This document shows, piece by piece, positions 20,101 to 29,700 of a stretch of 64,000 nucleotides of DNA. The position numbers and the translations under genes were made by a program. Origin of the DNA: Psococerastis gibbosa (Eukaryota; Arthropoda; Insecta; Psocodea; Psocidae); NCBI GenBank assembly GCA_963971405.1, contig OZ020484.1, positions 4,588,001 through 4,652,000 of the forward strand, read 5' to 3'. Under the pieces are notes generated by a model that saw nothing but the letters and a program-made list of their open reading frames with translations, was not told where the DNA came from and did not search any database. Every line of letters starts with the position of its first letter. Within the stretch, counting starts at the first letter, position 1.

Positions 20101-20825
20101 CTAAAAGAATGGGGTAATGATCCGAGATTTTGACGTGTATGACTGCTGAGTCAGCAATATCTACATACACTGTCACCGGTTGATGAAAGCAAGGCTGTGT
20201 GAGAAAATGAACGTTTATGGTAGCGAATTTGAATTCGTATGACTGTTATCTTGAATAAAAAGTATGAATTATATTCGGTAAGAATCTACAATAGTTTATT
20301 ATTTACAAATATTTCAATGAAACTATCGGATATATGTACAGTTAGGATCGACATTTTTGTTTCAATAAAGACTTAGTATCAACAATACTCTCTATTTTTT
20401 GCAGTATGAAACGTTTTCCCGGCTTCGATGCTGAAAGTAAGGAATTCAACGCAGAGGTTCACCGGAAGCACATCTTCGGTGTTCACGTGGCCGATTACAT
20501 GCGACAGTTGGCCGAGGAAGACGATGAGGCATACAAGAGACAGTTCTCGAGATACATTAAGAACGGTATTACCGCCGACAACGTTGAGGCGCTCTACAAG
20601 AAGGCACACGACCTGATCCGTGCCGATCCCTCACCGCCAAATAAGAAACAGCCTGCCCCGGCACAGGGCACCAAGCGACCGGCACCGGACGCTGCGGACG
20701 AGCCGGTCAAGAAGCCCAAGAGGTGGAACCGCAAGAAGTTGACGCTGTCGGAGCGCAAGAACCGTGTTGCCCAGAAAAAGAAGGCCTTCATGAAGAAGCT
20801 GGAGTCGGGTGAAATCGAGGCGTAA
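14126..20825 (+). CDS. RpL5: RpL5, large ribosomal subunit protein uL18 (five coding exons)
   Basis: It binds 5S rRNA and, with RpL11, forms the 5S RNP of the 60S subunit (known). Exons are 14126-14128, 15043-15228, 16813-16974, 18026-18201 and 20405-20825; joined 948 bp, 315 residues. The ATG stands alone in exon 1, followed at once by a GTGAGT donor, an arrangement also known in vertebrate RPL5. Hallmarks include [78 protein letters not shown] and [20 protein letters not shown]. The C-terminal tail has a Pro/Ala/Lys insertion before [15 protein letters not shown], which makes it about 15 residues longer than typical (about 297-299). AATAAA follows 15 bp after the stop. Confidence 0.96.
14129..15042 (+). 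other. RpL5 intron 1
   Basis: No recognised repeat or ORF. Vertebrate RPL5 introns host snoRNAs, but no matched C/D or H/ACA box pair could be assigned here. Confidence 0.5.
15043..15228 (+). CDS. RpL5: RpL5 exon 2
   Basis: It covers 62 codons from [10 protein letters not shown] to NKNITCQ. The acceptor is TGTAG and the donor GTAATG. It holds the basic N-terminal 5S rRNA-binding segment. Confidence 0.95.
15229..16812 (+). other. RpL5 intron 2
   Basis: It holds a TA-flanked inverted-repeat element at 15717-16397 and a pyrimidine-rich dispersed repeat at 16555-16770. The remainder is unassigned. Confidence 0.55.
15717..16397. mobile_element. TA-flanked inverted-repeat element, 681 bp
   Basis: The ends are GTAGGGGAGCCC and GGGCTCCCCTAC with TA directly on each side. 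Subterminal sequence GGGGATTT and GACGCGCTC also recur in inverted order. There is no coding capacity; it is probably a Tc1/mariner-type non-autonomous element. Confidence 0.7.
16813..16974 (+). CDS. RpL5: RpL5 exon 3
   Basis: 54 codons from [11 protein letters not shown] to LQKLRLDK. The GTAAGT donor is at 16975. Confidence 0.95.
17311..17463 (-). pseudogene. LINE ORF2 C-terminal fragment
   Basis: The minus strand reads [19 protein letters not shown], then a basic stretch and [12 protein letters not shown]. This matches the usual C-terminal W-GH-R...EG...R-R tail of non-LTR retrotransposons. No reverse transcriptase domain is left. Confidence 0.65.
17512..17988. mobile_element. Inverted-repeat element with ~80-bp TIRs, 477 bp
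   Basis: The left arm GGGGTATTCACTGCATTTCG and right arm CGAAATGGAGTGAATACCCC are near complements, and pairing continues through AGTAGGAATAGAACTCCAGT. The flanks CAATA / AAATA may be a target duplication with one mismatch. No ORF. Confidence 0.72.
18026..18201 (+). CDS. RpL5: RpL5 exon 4
   Basis: It reads from [17 protein letters not shown] to NIPH plus two bases. The acceptor is TTTCAG and the donor GTACGC at 18202, weaker than the other RpL5 donors. Confidence 0.93.
18202..20404 (+). other. RpL5 intron 4
   Basis: Almost the whole intron is the antisense LINE described at 18210-20180. Only about 220 bp at the 3' side, ending in TTTTTTGCAG, is not LINE-derived. Confidence 0.75.
18210..20180 (-). 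pseudogene. 5'-truncated LINE: endonuclease tail and reverse transcriptase
   Basis: The minus strand first reads an endonuclease end ([15 protein letters not shown], 19679-20176). After a frameshift comes a reverse transcriptase domain (18651-19628) with [53 protein letters not shown] and the catalytic FADD. A TGA in place of Trp interrupts the frame at 18648-18650, and the same frame continues to 18378 through [18 protein letters not shown] shifted frame then reads [11 protein letters not shown] and LQKLQHRIL to within about 20 bp of the RpL5 exon 4 donor. The closest general match is the Jockey/CR1-like group; the clade is not certain. It is non-functional. Confidence 0.85.
20405..20825 (+). 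CDS. RpL5: RpL5 exon 5
   Basis: It completes Ser, then reads [20 protein letters not shown] through the basic C-terminus to TAA at 20823-20825. The Pro/Ala-rich insertion lies at about 20625-20720. Confidence 0.95.
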
Positions 20826-20840
20826 ATGGGATAAATGTGT

Positions 20841-20846
20841 AATAAA
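20841..20846 (+). promoter_or_regulatory. RpL5 polyadenylation signal
   Basis: AATAAA lies 15 bp after the stop codon, followed within 40 bp by GT/T-rich sequence. The very short 3'UTR fits a ribosomal protein gene. Confidence 0.75.
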
Positions 20847-21214
20847 ATATGTTTGTCTCGTATTGGATTTGGTTTTATTGGTGTGGTATCGTGCTCACCA
20901 GGTCATAAGGCGACTCGGACTGACTTAATGGCCGTTTTTTTTTTATATTGTAGCAAATGGGTAGCAGGAAAGCCCGCATTCATTTCAGAAGATTTCTGAG
21001 TAGCGTGAAGCCCACCGCACACCCGTTCACGGTTTCCCCTCAGCACGCCAGCTCATAAAAATCCTTTGAAGTAAACTCTGGTTTGCCCATTTCCTCACCG
21101 GCGCGTGTACCGGCCAAATATTCTCATGGATTCGCTTCCCGCCAAAAATGTCTTTGAATTTCAGACCGACCAACCCATTTTTGGCGGGACTCGGGAGAGA
21201 ATGTCCCATCTCTC

Positions 21215-21540
21215 TTGAACTCTAGGGTCGTCTTGTGCACCCTGTTGGGAAAACTTCGTGAAGAATACTGGATACATAATGCTCGTCGAATGGTGAAAAA
21301 AGTAGTATTTAAATGCGTTAAATGTCAGCGTTATAAGAGCAAACCAAGTCAGACGCCGCAGATCGAACTGCCTGATAATGGAGTAAAAATGACACGTTTT
21401 CGAAGTATGTGGCTACGATTTAGCTGGGAGGAGGAGATAAAATCGTAAATTGTACCGTACGGTCCACTTAGTAATAGTGGACTCATTGTTATAACGTCAA
21501 CGGAAGCTTTCATTTTGGCGCTATGAAGATTCATCGCTCA
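21215..21540 (+). pseudogene. BEL/Pao-type integrase zinc-finger fragment
   Basis: The frame reads LGKLREEYWIHNARRMVKKV followed by CVKCQRYKSKPSQ, the HHCC integrase zinc-binding region as found in BEL/Pao LTR retrotransposons. After a frameshift a VCGYDLAGRR-like piece follows. No LTRs, protease or RT are visible; it is a short degraded insertion. Confidence 0.65.
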
Positions 21541-21770
21541 TAGAGGAAACATTTCGGTCGTAACTATACTAAAAGAAGTTGAATGAAATGAAAAGGTAAA
21601 ATGGATTTTCAATGTGCCAACTGCTCCTTGGTGTCTTTTTTTTTTTTAGACTGGTTTGAGTTATTAAGGAGCGATTGAAAACCTCTGGGAAAAACTGACA
21701 GATAAATTAACAGCTAACTATATAGTACCTACATAGTCGAGATAGAAGCAGTTGTTAATAGTGCCCTATC

Positions 21771-21963
21771 ACATGTAGAGTAGTGGTACAGACTAACTTT
21801 CACCCCAAAGGTTGTTGGTTCGAGTCCTACACTAGCTAAATTTTCTGGCCATGCTTCAGAGGGCATGTAAAACAAGCGGTCCCGGGCCTTCCTAGTTGTG
21901 TGTAAGAGATAACTCCGCTATGTTGGCTAAGTAATAGAACAAAAATATCAATATTTACTTATG
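21771..21963 (+). mobile_element. tRNA-derived SINE-1 copy (a)
   Basis: The head has TAGAGTAGTGG (weak box A) and GGTTCGAGTCC (exact box B). The body has CTGGCCATGCTTCAGAGGGC and GCGGTCCCGGGCC and the tail is T/A-rich. It is slightly shortened at the 5' and 3' ends compared with copy b. Confidence 0.82.
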
Positions 21964-21977
21964 ATTCTGTTGATCTA

Positions 21978-22362
21978 AGGCGCCCATTCCACCGACCGGC
22001 TAGGGCTATTTACAAAAACGGTGACGTGGTAGCAGACATTCAAGACTTAGGTGGCGTTTCCATCGACCTCGCTTTGCAGAATGCAAATGACATTGACGAA
22101 AATAGGAATTTTTCTTTTTATAGAATTCTATTAAAATGTTTGTACTTTACATATCCCATGACGCCATTTTTTAATTTTAGTTTGTGATTTTACTGTATGA
22201 TCATTGATCAATTTTAACTATGGCATAGAGGAAAATAAACATTTCCGTCAATTCTGCAATGCGAGGTCGGTGGAAACCCCGCCTAAGTCTTGAATGTCTG
22301 CTACCACGTCACCGTTTTTGTAAATAGCCCTAGCCAGTAGCCGGTCGGTGGAATGGGCGCCT
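21978..22362. mobile_element. TA-targeting palindromic MITE containing a second copy, 385 bp
   Basis: Outer ends AGGCGCCCATTCCACCGACC and its complement are flanked by TA (21976-21977 and 22363-22364). The outer arms share the block GACGTGGTAGCAGACATTCA with 32690 and 52865. In the centre, after CAAGACT-TA, a related element begins. Confidence 0.8.
22050..22283. mobile_element. Inner nested MITE, 234 bp
   Basis: It starts GGTGGCGTTTCCATCGACCT and ends GGTCGGTGGAAACCCCGCC, with TA on both sides. Its core (TATCCCATGACGCCATTTTT) is shared with the inner element at 32761-33005. Confidence 0.8.
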
Positions 22363-22779
22363 TAAGGCCCATTATACCATCAATGTTTCTGCGGGAGCAC
22401 ACTTAATAATGCAGATGACCTAGATAGCATTGATGAAAGGTCTACTTATGACAGTAAAAGTACAGGAAAGGAGCCTCCCCGAAGATAGCTTTTTGAGCAC
22501 GTTGATATAAGACCGATCTGGCGTACCCTGGGCAACGCTAGTGTAAACATCTAGTGGTTAATCCTTTCACCATTGAGAAAAGAGATCAAAGGCTTCAACG
22601 ACTTTTGGGTGTGCACCGACTCCGACCATGGCGTCAGGTTGGTAGAAACTGGGCCTAGGAGTCAACCTCCGACACGAAAAACTAACAGTAAATTATGTTT
22701 AAGGAAATCTTAAGACCGATTCAAATGGGAATATTTAGGCACAATAGTCACCAATTAAAGTTATCATTGCCTTTGAAGG

Positions 22780-23054
22780 CAGTGGCGTAGCCAGGGGGGG
22801 GGCGGAGCCCCCGGTAAATAGCAAATATTTTAGATATTTATCTTTAAAAAAAATGGCCGGGGAGACCCCGGTCCCCCTTTTTCCAGTTTTGTTAATAAAG
22901 TTATCGTCTGCAAAATCAAAATTTTTTGCCGACAAACTATTTCAGGCCTATCTTTTAAAAAACAATCCCCATTCGAAAACCTATCGTAAGCGGGCAAACT
23001 TCATGAAAACTGGACCCCCCCCAAAAAAAAAAATAATTTCTGGCTACGCCACTG
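22780..23054. mobile_element. Non-autonomous hAT element, 275 bp
   Basis: The TIRs are CAGTGGCGTAGCCA and TGGCTACGCCACTG, perfect for 14 bp. The 8-bp flanks TTTGAAGG (22772-22779) and TTTGAAAG (23055-23062) match at 7 of 8. Inside are G-rich and C-rich strings (GGCCGGGGAGACCCCGGTCC). Confidence 0.85.
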
Positions 23055-23625
23055 TTTGAAAGTGTGAGATGTAGTTACTAGTCAGGGTGGGGGTTGACAG
23101 GAAGAGACAGCTTTTGGAGCTGGGACAGCTGGGTCGAGTTATTGAATTATATAAATGAGTGGGGATGAGGTCGACTGCAAAACTGAAGAAAGGAAAAGGA
23201 GAGTTGTATCGAGTTCAACGGCTGTTTTGCCACTCAGGACTCTGGAGGTCAGCCAAGAGCCGTTCTCTGCTAACAGATTTTGATAATAATGTTAAAGCAG
23301 GTAAGGACTCGGATATTAATGCTGAAGTACCAGATAAAGCTTCTGAAGTTTGTGTTGGATCACGTGAAAATTTTGATCGTATTACTATTAGCCTTATGAG
23401 GTCCCTAGGGGTGGGAGAGCTGTTAAAAAAATCTCTCAGAAGCTTATTTTTTAAAAAATTGGCGGTTATATGTAATTGATCACGTGATCTATTTTTCTAA
23501 CGCCACTGCTTTTGTTGATTTTTTTGACAACTTTAGGTTAGGTACTTTGGTCTTTGATTAGTCTTTGGTTAGTTAAGTTAATAAGAATAAGAAAGCTAAA
23601 AATTGGTTAATATTATTCATTAAAT

Positions 23626-23792
23626 ATGCATGACACCCAATGGGATGTAGAGAAGTACAAAACTGAGCACGAAAGTGACGAGCATTGGGATTTGCGCAAG
23701 AAATTTATGCTGGCCCATCAAAATACTCTTCCTGAAGATGAAGTTGTCTGTATGGCGCAAGTGTTCACCAACATCGAATTTTTGGGATGCCG
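23626..23792 (+). CDS. NKRF-like exon 1: XTBD N-terminal part
   Basis: It reads MHDTQWDVEKYKTEHESDEH through TNIEFLGC plus two bases. The donor is GTAAGG at 23793. Confidence 0.83.
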
Positions 23793-26700
23793 GTAAGGCT
23801 GTACCTACCTATTACACCAGTACATCGTGTAACATTAGGCGGGAAAGCGTGAAACCACAAACTCTTGATTAGACGCGACGTCAATAAACAATCAATCAAT
23901 CAATCTTTGTCCATGACCCACCAAGGTGGGATAGAAATGGGACAAAAATCTAGAACAGAAACAAAAAATTTCATGCGGAAGCATACGTTAGATGGGGGAA
24001 GGGGGGAGGTTATGTTTGAGCATCCCAGCATTCCCAGCTTATTTCCCTGAACTCGTTCAAGCTGTACAGTGGACATTCTTTAATTTTCCTTGTCACCACG
24101 GCCTTGTATCCTGAAAATCCTTATTAGTAAGGCTGAATACATCACATAATTTTATTCTTTACTGTACTTAGGGTCTTAGCCTACTTTTCGGGTACTATGT
24201 GCTTATATCCTTGTTCTATGATGATGAGATAGCAGGTAGCCCATTTAGAATAGAAATTATTATTCGAACCGCCATGTTCCGCGTTAATAAGATACCCCCT
24301 GTTAAGGCCATACGGGGGGGGGGGGGGGGGGGGTTGTATTTAAATTTTGAATGTAGCACAATGTGTTGTGTTAATAGTGCAACAGAGAACACTTAACTGT
24401 TTATCAATATTTTTTTACTGAAAGTCAGCAACATCATTAACTTTTTAGCACTCAAGGTTTTTCTTTGAAAAAAAAAAAAAAAAAAAAAAAAAATGGGTAA
24501 GCCACCACAATTTTGGGTAAAGGTTCAGTTTAGCTACCCCTACCAAAATCGTAAAATTTTATTACTCATATTTAAAAGAAAGGTTTCTCCTGGATGGAGT
24601 CATTTTGAACAATAAGTATTTGAGTGTAAAAACGTGTAATCCCTCCTATTTGCAGGTAGGCCTATGTATGTATGAATGTATGAATGTATGTATTATGTAT
24701 GAATCTTCGCCGGTTCGGGAAAATGAAAACCTCACTGCTATCAAAATATTTCAGGCTTAATTTACCTTGGATTATATTCCATCTGGCAAGATAACAAAAC
24801 CAAAACAGGGACTGTTATATCAGTTATATCCACGCCATTTTTAAACTAGCTAGGACTAGCTTCTGCTACCTAGGGCTAGCTTCTGGGCGTCGTCACTGCT
24901 GTCTGTTGTTGTAGAAAACTTAGAAGTTAAACACTTATTTTTTTACAACAGTTCACAGTTCAGTCTTCTAATTGTCTTTCGTCCATGCTCAGCTCAGTCA
25001 TTTAACCTTTTACACTCAATCACTTCTTTTAGTTTTTTTCTGAACATTTTCACTGTATTGCATTCTCTTATTCTTCTGCTTAGTTTGTTATATTCTCTTC
25101 ACACATGCTCTCGTTTCTGGTAAGACCTGCAGCATATTTCATGTACTTCGTTGCATAAAATATTACAGGTTACATGTAACTGAACCAAAAGTGTATGCCT
25201 ATGCCCTTATATTGAAAATCCTAAAATGACAAAATAATTTATACTTGAAGAGAGGTCAAAATCATAAATAATTTCATGCTATTCTAAAATTTGTTGGTTT
25301 CAGTTATCCTGATGAAACTATGATAAAAGTGGCAAGTTTGGCAAAAGGAGTTGTCGAAGAATTTCGAGAAAAGAAAAAGAACACTCTGAAACGGACTTTT
25401 GTCGCAGCGTCCGACGCTGCCTCATCCAAAGTTAAAGGTAGAAAGTGTAAGTTTAAAAGTTCTCCATTTGGAAACCAATTAATTCCTCTGTACTTGACTA
25501 TTGTCTTGGTTGACTTGCTTCAGAGCATGTATACAAGGCAGACTTATTCGACTAGTCTTTTTATATGTAGCCAGGAACTGGACGGTATGAGTGCACCCTC
25601 ACCCTATTGTACAACGCCCTCTTGGATGACTATTTTAAAATTATTGATGCTCGCAAATTGGCGCTACGACCCGTGAAGGGTCTTGGCCTGCTCTGTCACA
25701 TCGCGCCAGCCTGCGGGATCCTGCGCTCTCCTTTGCCAGTTATCGACGCCAAGGGTCGCCAGATCCACCTCGACGTCGCCCAGCCATCGCATCCGTGGGC
25801 ATCCCACTCGTCTTCTCCCTTGGGGCCCTTGTTGCCCTATTGTCTGGCATTCGTTCCACGTGCCCTAGCCACCTGATGCAGGCTCTCTTGATTTCGGCTA
25901 CTATCAGAGGTTTTCATTATATCTCGAAGAGCTCGTAATTTCGTGAAACACCAACGCCACTGGTTATTTTGGTACAAAGTTGAGTGTCACAGTAAATATT
26001 CATGGTTAAGCTAGGAAAAAAGATATTGCCATTAGAAGAAATATTTCTTGACATTTTATACATGATCGTATTACCGTCACTGTCACATATTTAGAATTTT
26101 TCTCTACCTAACCAACACGGTGTTAGTTCTGGCTATATACTATTTTAAATTGTAGATAAACATTTCTTCTATTCCAGTTACTTATAATTGTAAGTTCATA
26201 CTTTTTGATTGATATTGTCTCAGATATTTGGCTTTGTACACAAAACATGTACTGGGGATCCGATGTCTTAGAGATTTGCTATTATCTTGAAGTGAATTAA
26301 ACTAAAAGATTTGTTTTAATTTGCTTCAGGATTACACAGACGAAGTGACGCCTCGGACCATTCGACACCGGCTAAAAAGAAACAAAATATCAGCTTCTTA
26401 CCTTCATCAGGGACTTCAGACACTTCTTTTCAAAATTGTCACACCGAATCTTCAACTCAAAATTTCAATAAAAAAAGGTGCGTTAAGTTTATTTATCCTA
26501 CAATTCATCCTTTCTTCCGGTACAACCGGATGGAAAAACCTTACGAATAAACAAAACCGAATTTCATTGGAAATATTAATAATAAAGCTTAAAGTTCTTT
26601 ATAGGAGAGATAAATGAATCTGGTACGTTCATAGGAGACGTGGCATCTGGTGGCCCCAGGATACAAAAAATATTTTCTCTATCTCTATCTCTCCTATATG

Positions 26701-29700
26701 GAACTCCAGTTGAGCTGTCATAGAGCTGACCAATTAGTTACCACCATCATACAGGAATAATGTTGGGTGCGAAAGGTCCTGCGAAGAAGCACAGCTACTT
26801 TGAAGACAAATTCTAATACAGTCCAAGTATCAAATCAAATCAATTATATATTTATTCCCATGAGGTTCATTTGTGACGTCATTTTGTAGACGGCAGCACC
26901 AGTTGCAATGATATCAAAGCGTTGATTTTTCCATAAGCCTCAATAATATTTTAAAATTATTTTATTTATGTATTATTTTAAAGTGATATTTTTCTCTAAA
27001 TCATGGAGAATATATATATTAAATTATATGCAGCGAAATAAGGTCCAGGCATAGTAAAAATATTATAAAAAGAATTAATTAGATTAGGGCTTGTGGTCCA
27101 GCGGTTAAGACGACGCCCCGGTTAGGCGTAGATCGTGGGTTCGAATCCCGCCAAGCCCAGTTTTTTTCCATATCCTCTAATTTCGGCTAAGAGCTTAGTT
27201 TTCACATGCAAACGGCGGCCATTTTGAATAATATGGATATCGGTTTGTCGTCAGCGAACTTAGTGACCAAAACTGTCCCTACAGAACCTCATTATGCAAC
27301 AAAACAAGATTGCATAAAATGATAAATTGCATAAAATTAAAACTAAATTTAAATAAGCTAAATTAAATTAAATTAAAAATTTTACGAGGAATTAACCAGC
27401 CCAACTCCTTCTATTATAAAACTATATTATGACGCTGCTGTGTTGCTGAAGGTTATTAGTGCAAAACCAGCAATGACCATTCTGTTTATACTACGCTACA
27501 TGCAAGCGAAAATGCCGAACATTGTTTATTTTATGTCGAGTAACCTCTGCCTTCAGGGTCAGGGCATGTAGAGTAGTGGTACAGACTCCAACTTTCACCC
27601 GAAGGGTTGTTGGTTCGAGTCCTACACTAGCTAAATTTTCTGGCCATGCTTCGGAGGGCATGTAAAGCAGGCGGTCCCGGGCCTTTCTGTTTCTAGTTGG
27701 GTGTAAGAGAGGGCTTTATAGCCTTAACTCCGCTAGGTTGCCTTAGTAATAGAACAAAAAAGTCAATACTTATTTATTTATTTATGGTCCAGTTTTCTAC
27801 GCATATTTCCTTTCAGGTTTCGAGATTTACCGGGACCGTTTGGAAAGTACATTTTCCCGCATATGGCTGGCAAAATCCACTCAGATAACAATATTATCAG
27901 CAGTTTTGCGTCTCGCAATAAGGCCGAATATAAGTAAGTAAATATAAAGCGTGTTTAATTGTATTTATTATTATTCTTATTCGCTTATTTTTCTCCTTAT
28001 AGCCTTATATTTTAGTTTTTAGGTTTAGTTCTAATAAAAGCAAGCCCAGCACAGGCTCGTACTAAAGGGTACCCTCCTGATATATTTTTTAAATAATAAT
28101 GGTAGAACTTTTTTTGAAGGAAATACATTTATTTTTACTTTACTTTACCATAACCTTCAGCAAGGCCTGTGACACGCCGACTGACATTTCGTAAAAACTA
28201 CTTGTTGGTTCCTGGGACATTAAGACGCGTAAATCTGTTGAAATCTCGTACTCGAAATTTTCAACCATCACAAAGCTTTCCTTATACTTCGAATAACCCG
28301 AAAAACAAAAAGAAAATATCTGAAAATGAAAAACACATGAACAATGCAACAAGCTGGGCTGACAACAGAAGCGGAGGTGCATAAGTTCTGCGCGCTTGAC
28401 CTTGGGCTACAGCTACTGGAATCAATGTCATGCCTGAGTTAGGTGGCATTCAGAATAGCTTAATTTTGACAATATTTGGCTCAAGGCGAGAATCACCTGT
28501 TTACGCTTGGTCACATCTGCGGAATCGTTGATAGACTGAGCCGCGGGTGTTCATCATGCACGATGTCCCTGTAAAGCAAATTAGCAAAATATGTATTCGA
28601 ATCGAACTCTCACAGTTTTCCTTGGGCTCCTTTTCCAGTTCTTTACTGCCCCGAGTTGTTACTGTTGTTCTGTTACAGGTGTGACTTAGTGCCCTTACCG
28701 ACAGGGCAGGTCAAATGCAATGTATCCATAGATGGCAACATGCTCTGTGAAGCGGTTGCCATGTCTGGCAAAGAAGCCAAGGCTTTGGCAGTGGCAACAG
28801 CTCTGGCCAAGTTAAGGGAACAGTGCTACACACTGGTGGTAAGAAAATACTGCATTATACTCGTACACGAACTTGGTATATAACACAAAGCTTTCCTTAT
28901 ACTAACGTATAAATATGAAGCAATAATAACCATTGTATTCTTCTTCTCCACCAACGTTGTTTCCATCCCTACCGACCCCTACACAAAAATACTTTACTTT
29001 CACCAATATGTCCTTAGGACAGGTTGGCACTTAGCAGCAGATAAAGCTATCCATTGAGCATGTATCATTATTGTTCTAGATAAAATCAACCACGGTGGGG
29101 CAGAGCGTTAGCCAAACAGATTTCGACGCGACCACTCCCATCGTCGCAGAAATGCAGACAGAGAGCAACAACATAGGTGGGAAACTGATGAAGATGATGG
29201 GGTGGACGGGGGGTGGGCTGGGGAAGGACGCACAGGGCATCGTAGAGCCAATCCAAGCTAGTACCACTGTCAGACGGCTCGGGCTGGGCGTGTCTGCTTC
29301 CACGACGGGCCGGCAGTTCGAGATGGCCGTGCGGAATTACATTCGTGAGTGGATTAACACCGGCGCACAGCGGGATCTTGTCTTTTCCTCAGATTTTAGC
29401 AAAGAAGATCGAAAGCTTGTTCATCAGTAAGTATATTAGTTGGGGTAGTGGTAGAGTAAAGGTGCGTTTGAAGTAAGATCGAGGCACCAAAGATAATAGC
29501 ATAGATAACTGGTAATTATATTCGTAAGCTAACTATGGCTGATAGTAGGCTAATGAAAAATAGATGGCACTTGACAAATCCGTCGTGGATGGAGCTGGGA
29601 CTGGGTTTTCAAAATACCAAAACAAATACAAACCCATGCGGCATTGCCTTTTCATAATCATTCAGTAAATTGAAAACGAAACAAGAAATTTGGTATATAT

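Larger units (their letters stand above)
20847..23625. other. RpL5-NKRF intergenic region
   Basis: It contains a BEL/Pao integrase scrap (21215-21540), a SINE (21771-21963), a nested MITE (21978-22362) and a hAT element (22780-23054). The stretch 23055-23625 should include the promoter and 5'UTR of the NKRF-like gene. An unmatched 106-codon frame there (23159-23479) is not supported as a gene. Confidence 0.6.
26478..28678 (+). other. NKRF-like intron 3
   Basis: It includes a tRNA-like sequence (27087-27158), a SINE (27562-27785) and a 72-codon frame at 28169-28384 that does not splice in phase with the dsRBD exon. Confidence 0.6.

Noticed and set aside
22735..23059. Two frames inside the hAT element at 22780-23054
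   Set aside because: They run through TIRs and homopolymers and do not resemble a transposase.
23159..23479. 106-codon frame upstream of the NKRF-like gene
   Set aside because: No recognisable domain, no splice signals tying it to a gene, and it lies next to transposon DNA.
25607..25876. Plus-strand frames near 25600-25880
   Set aside because: They are the antisense of the LINE tail at 25672-25930.
28151..28384. Open frame 28169-28384 as an extra NKRF-like exon after a CTTCAG acceptor
   Set aside because: With the phase needed by the dsRBD exon at 28679 it hits a stop or leaves the wrong number of bases at every GT. It is kept only as a possible alternative end.
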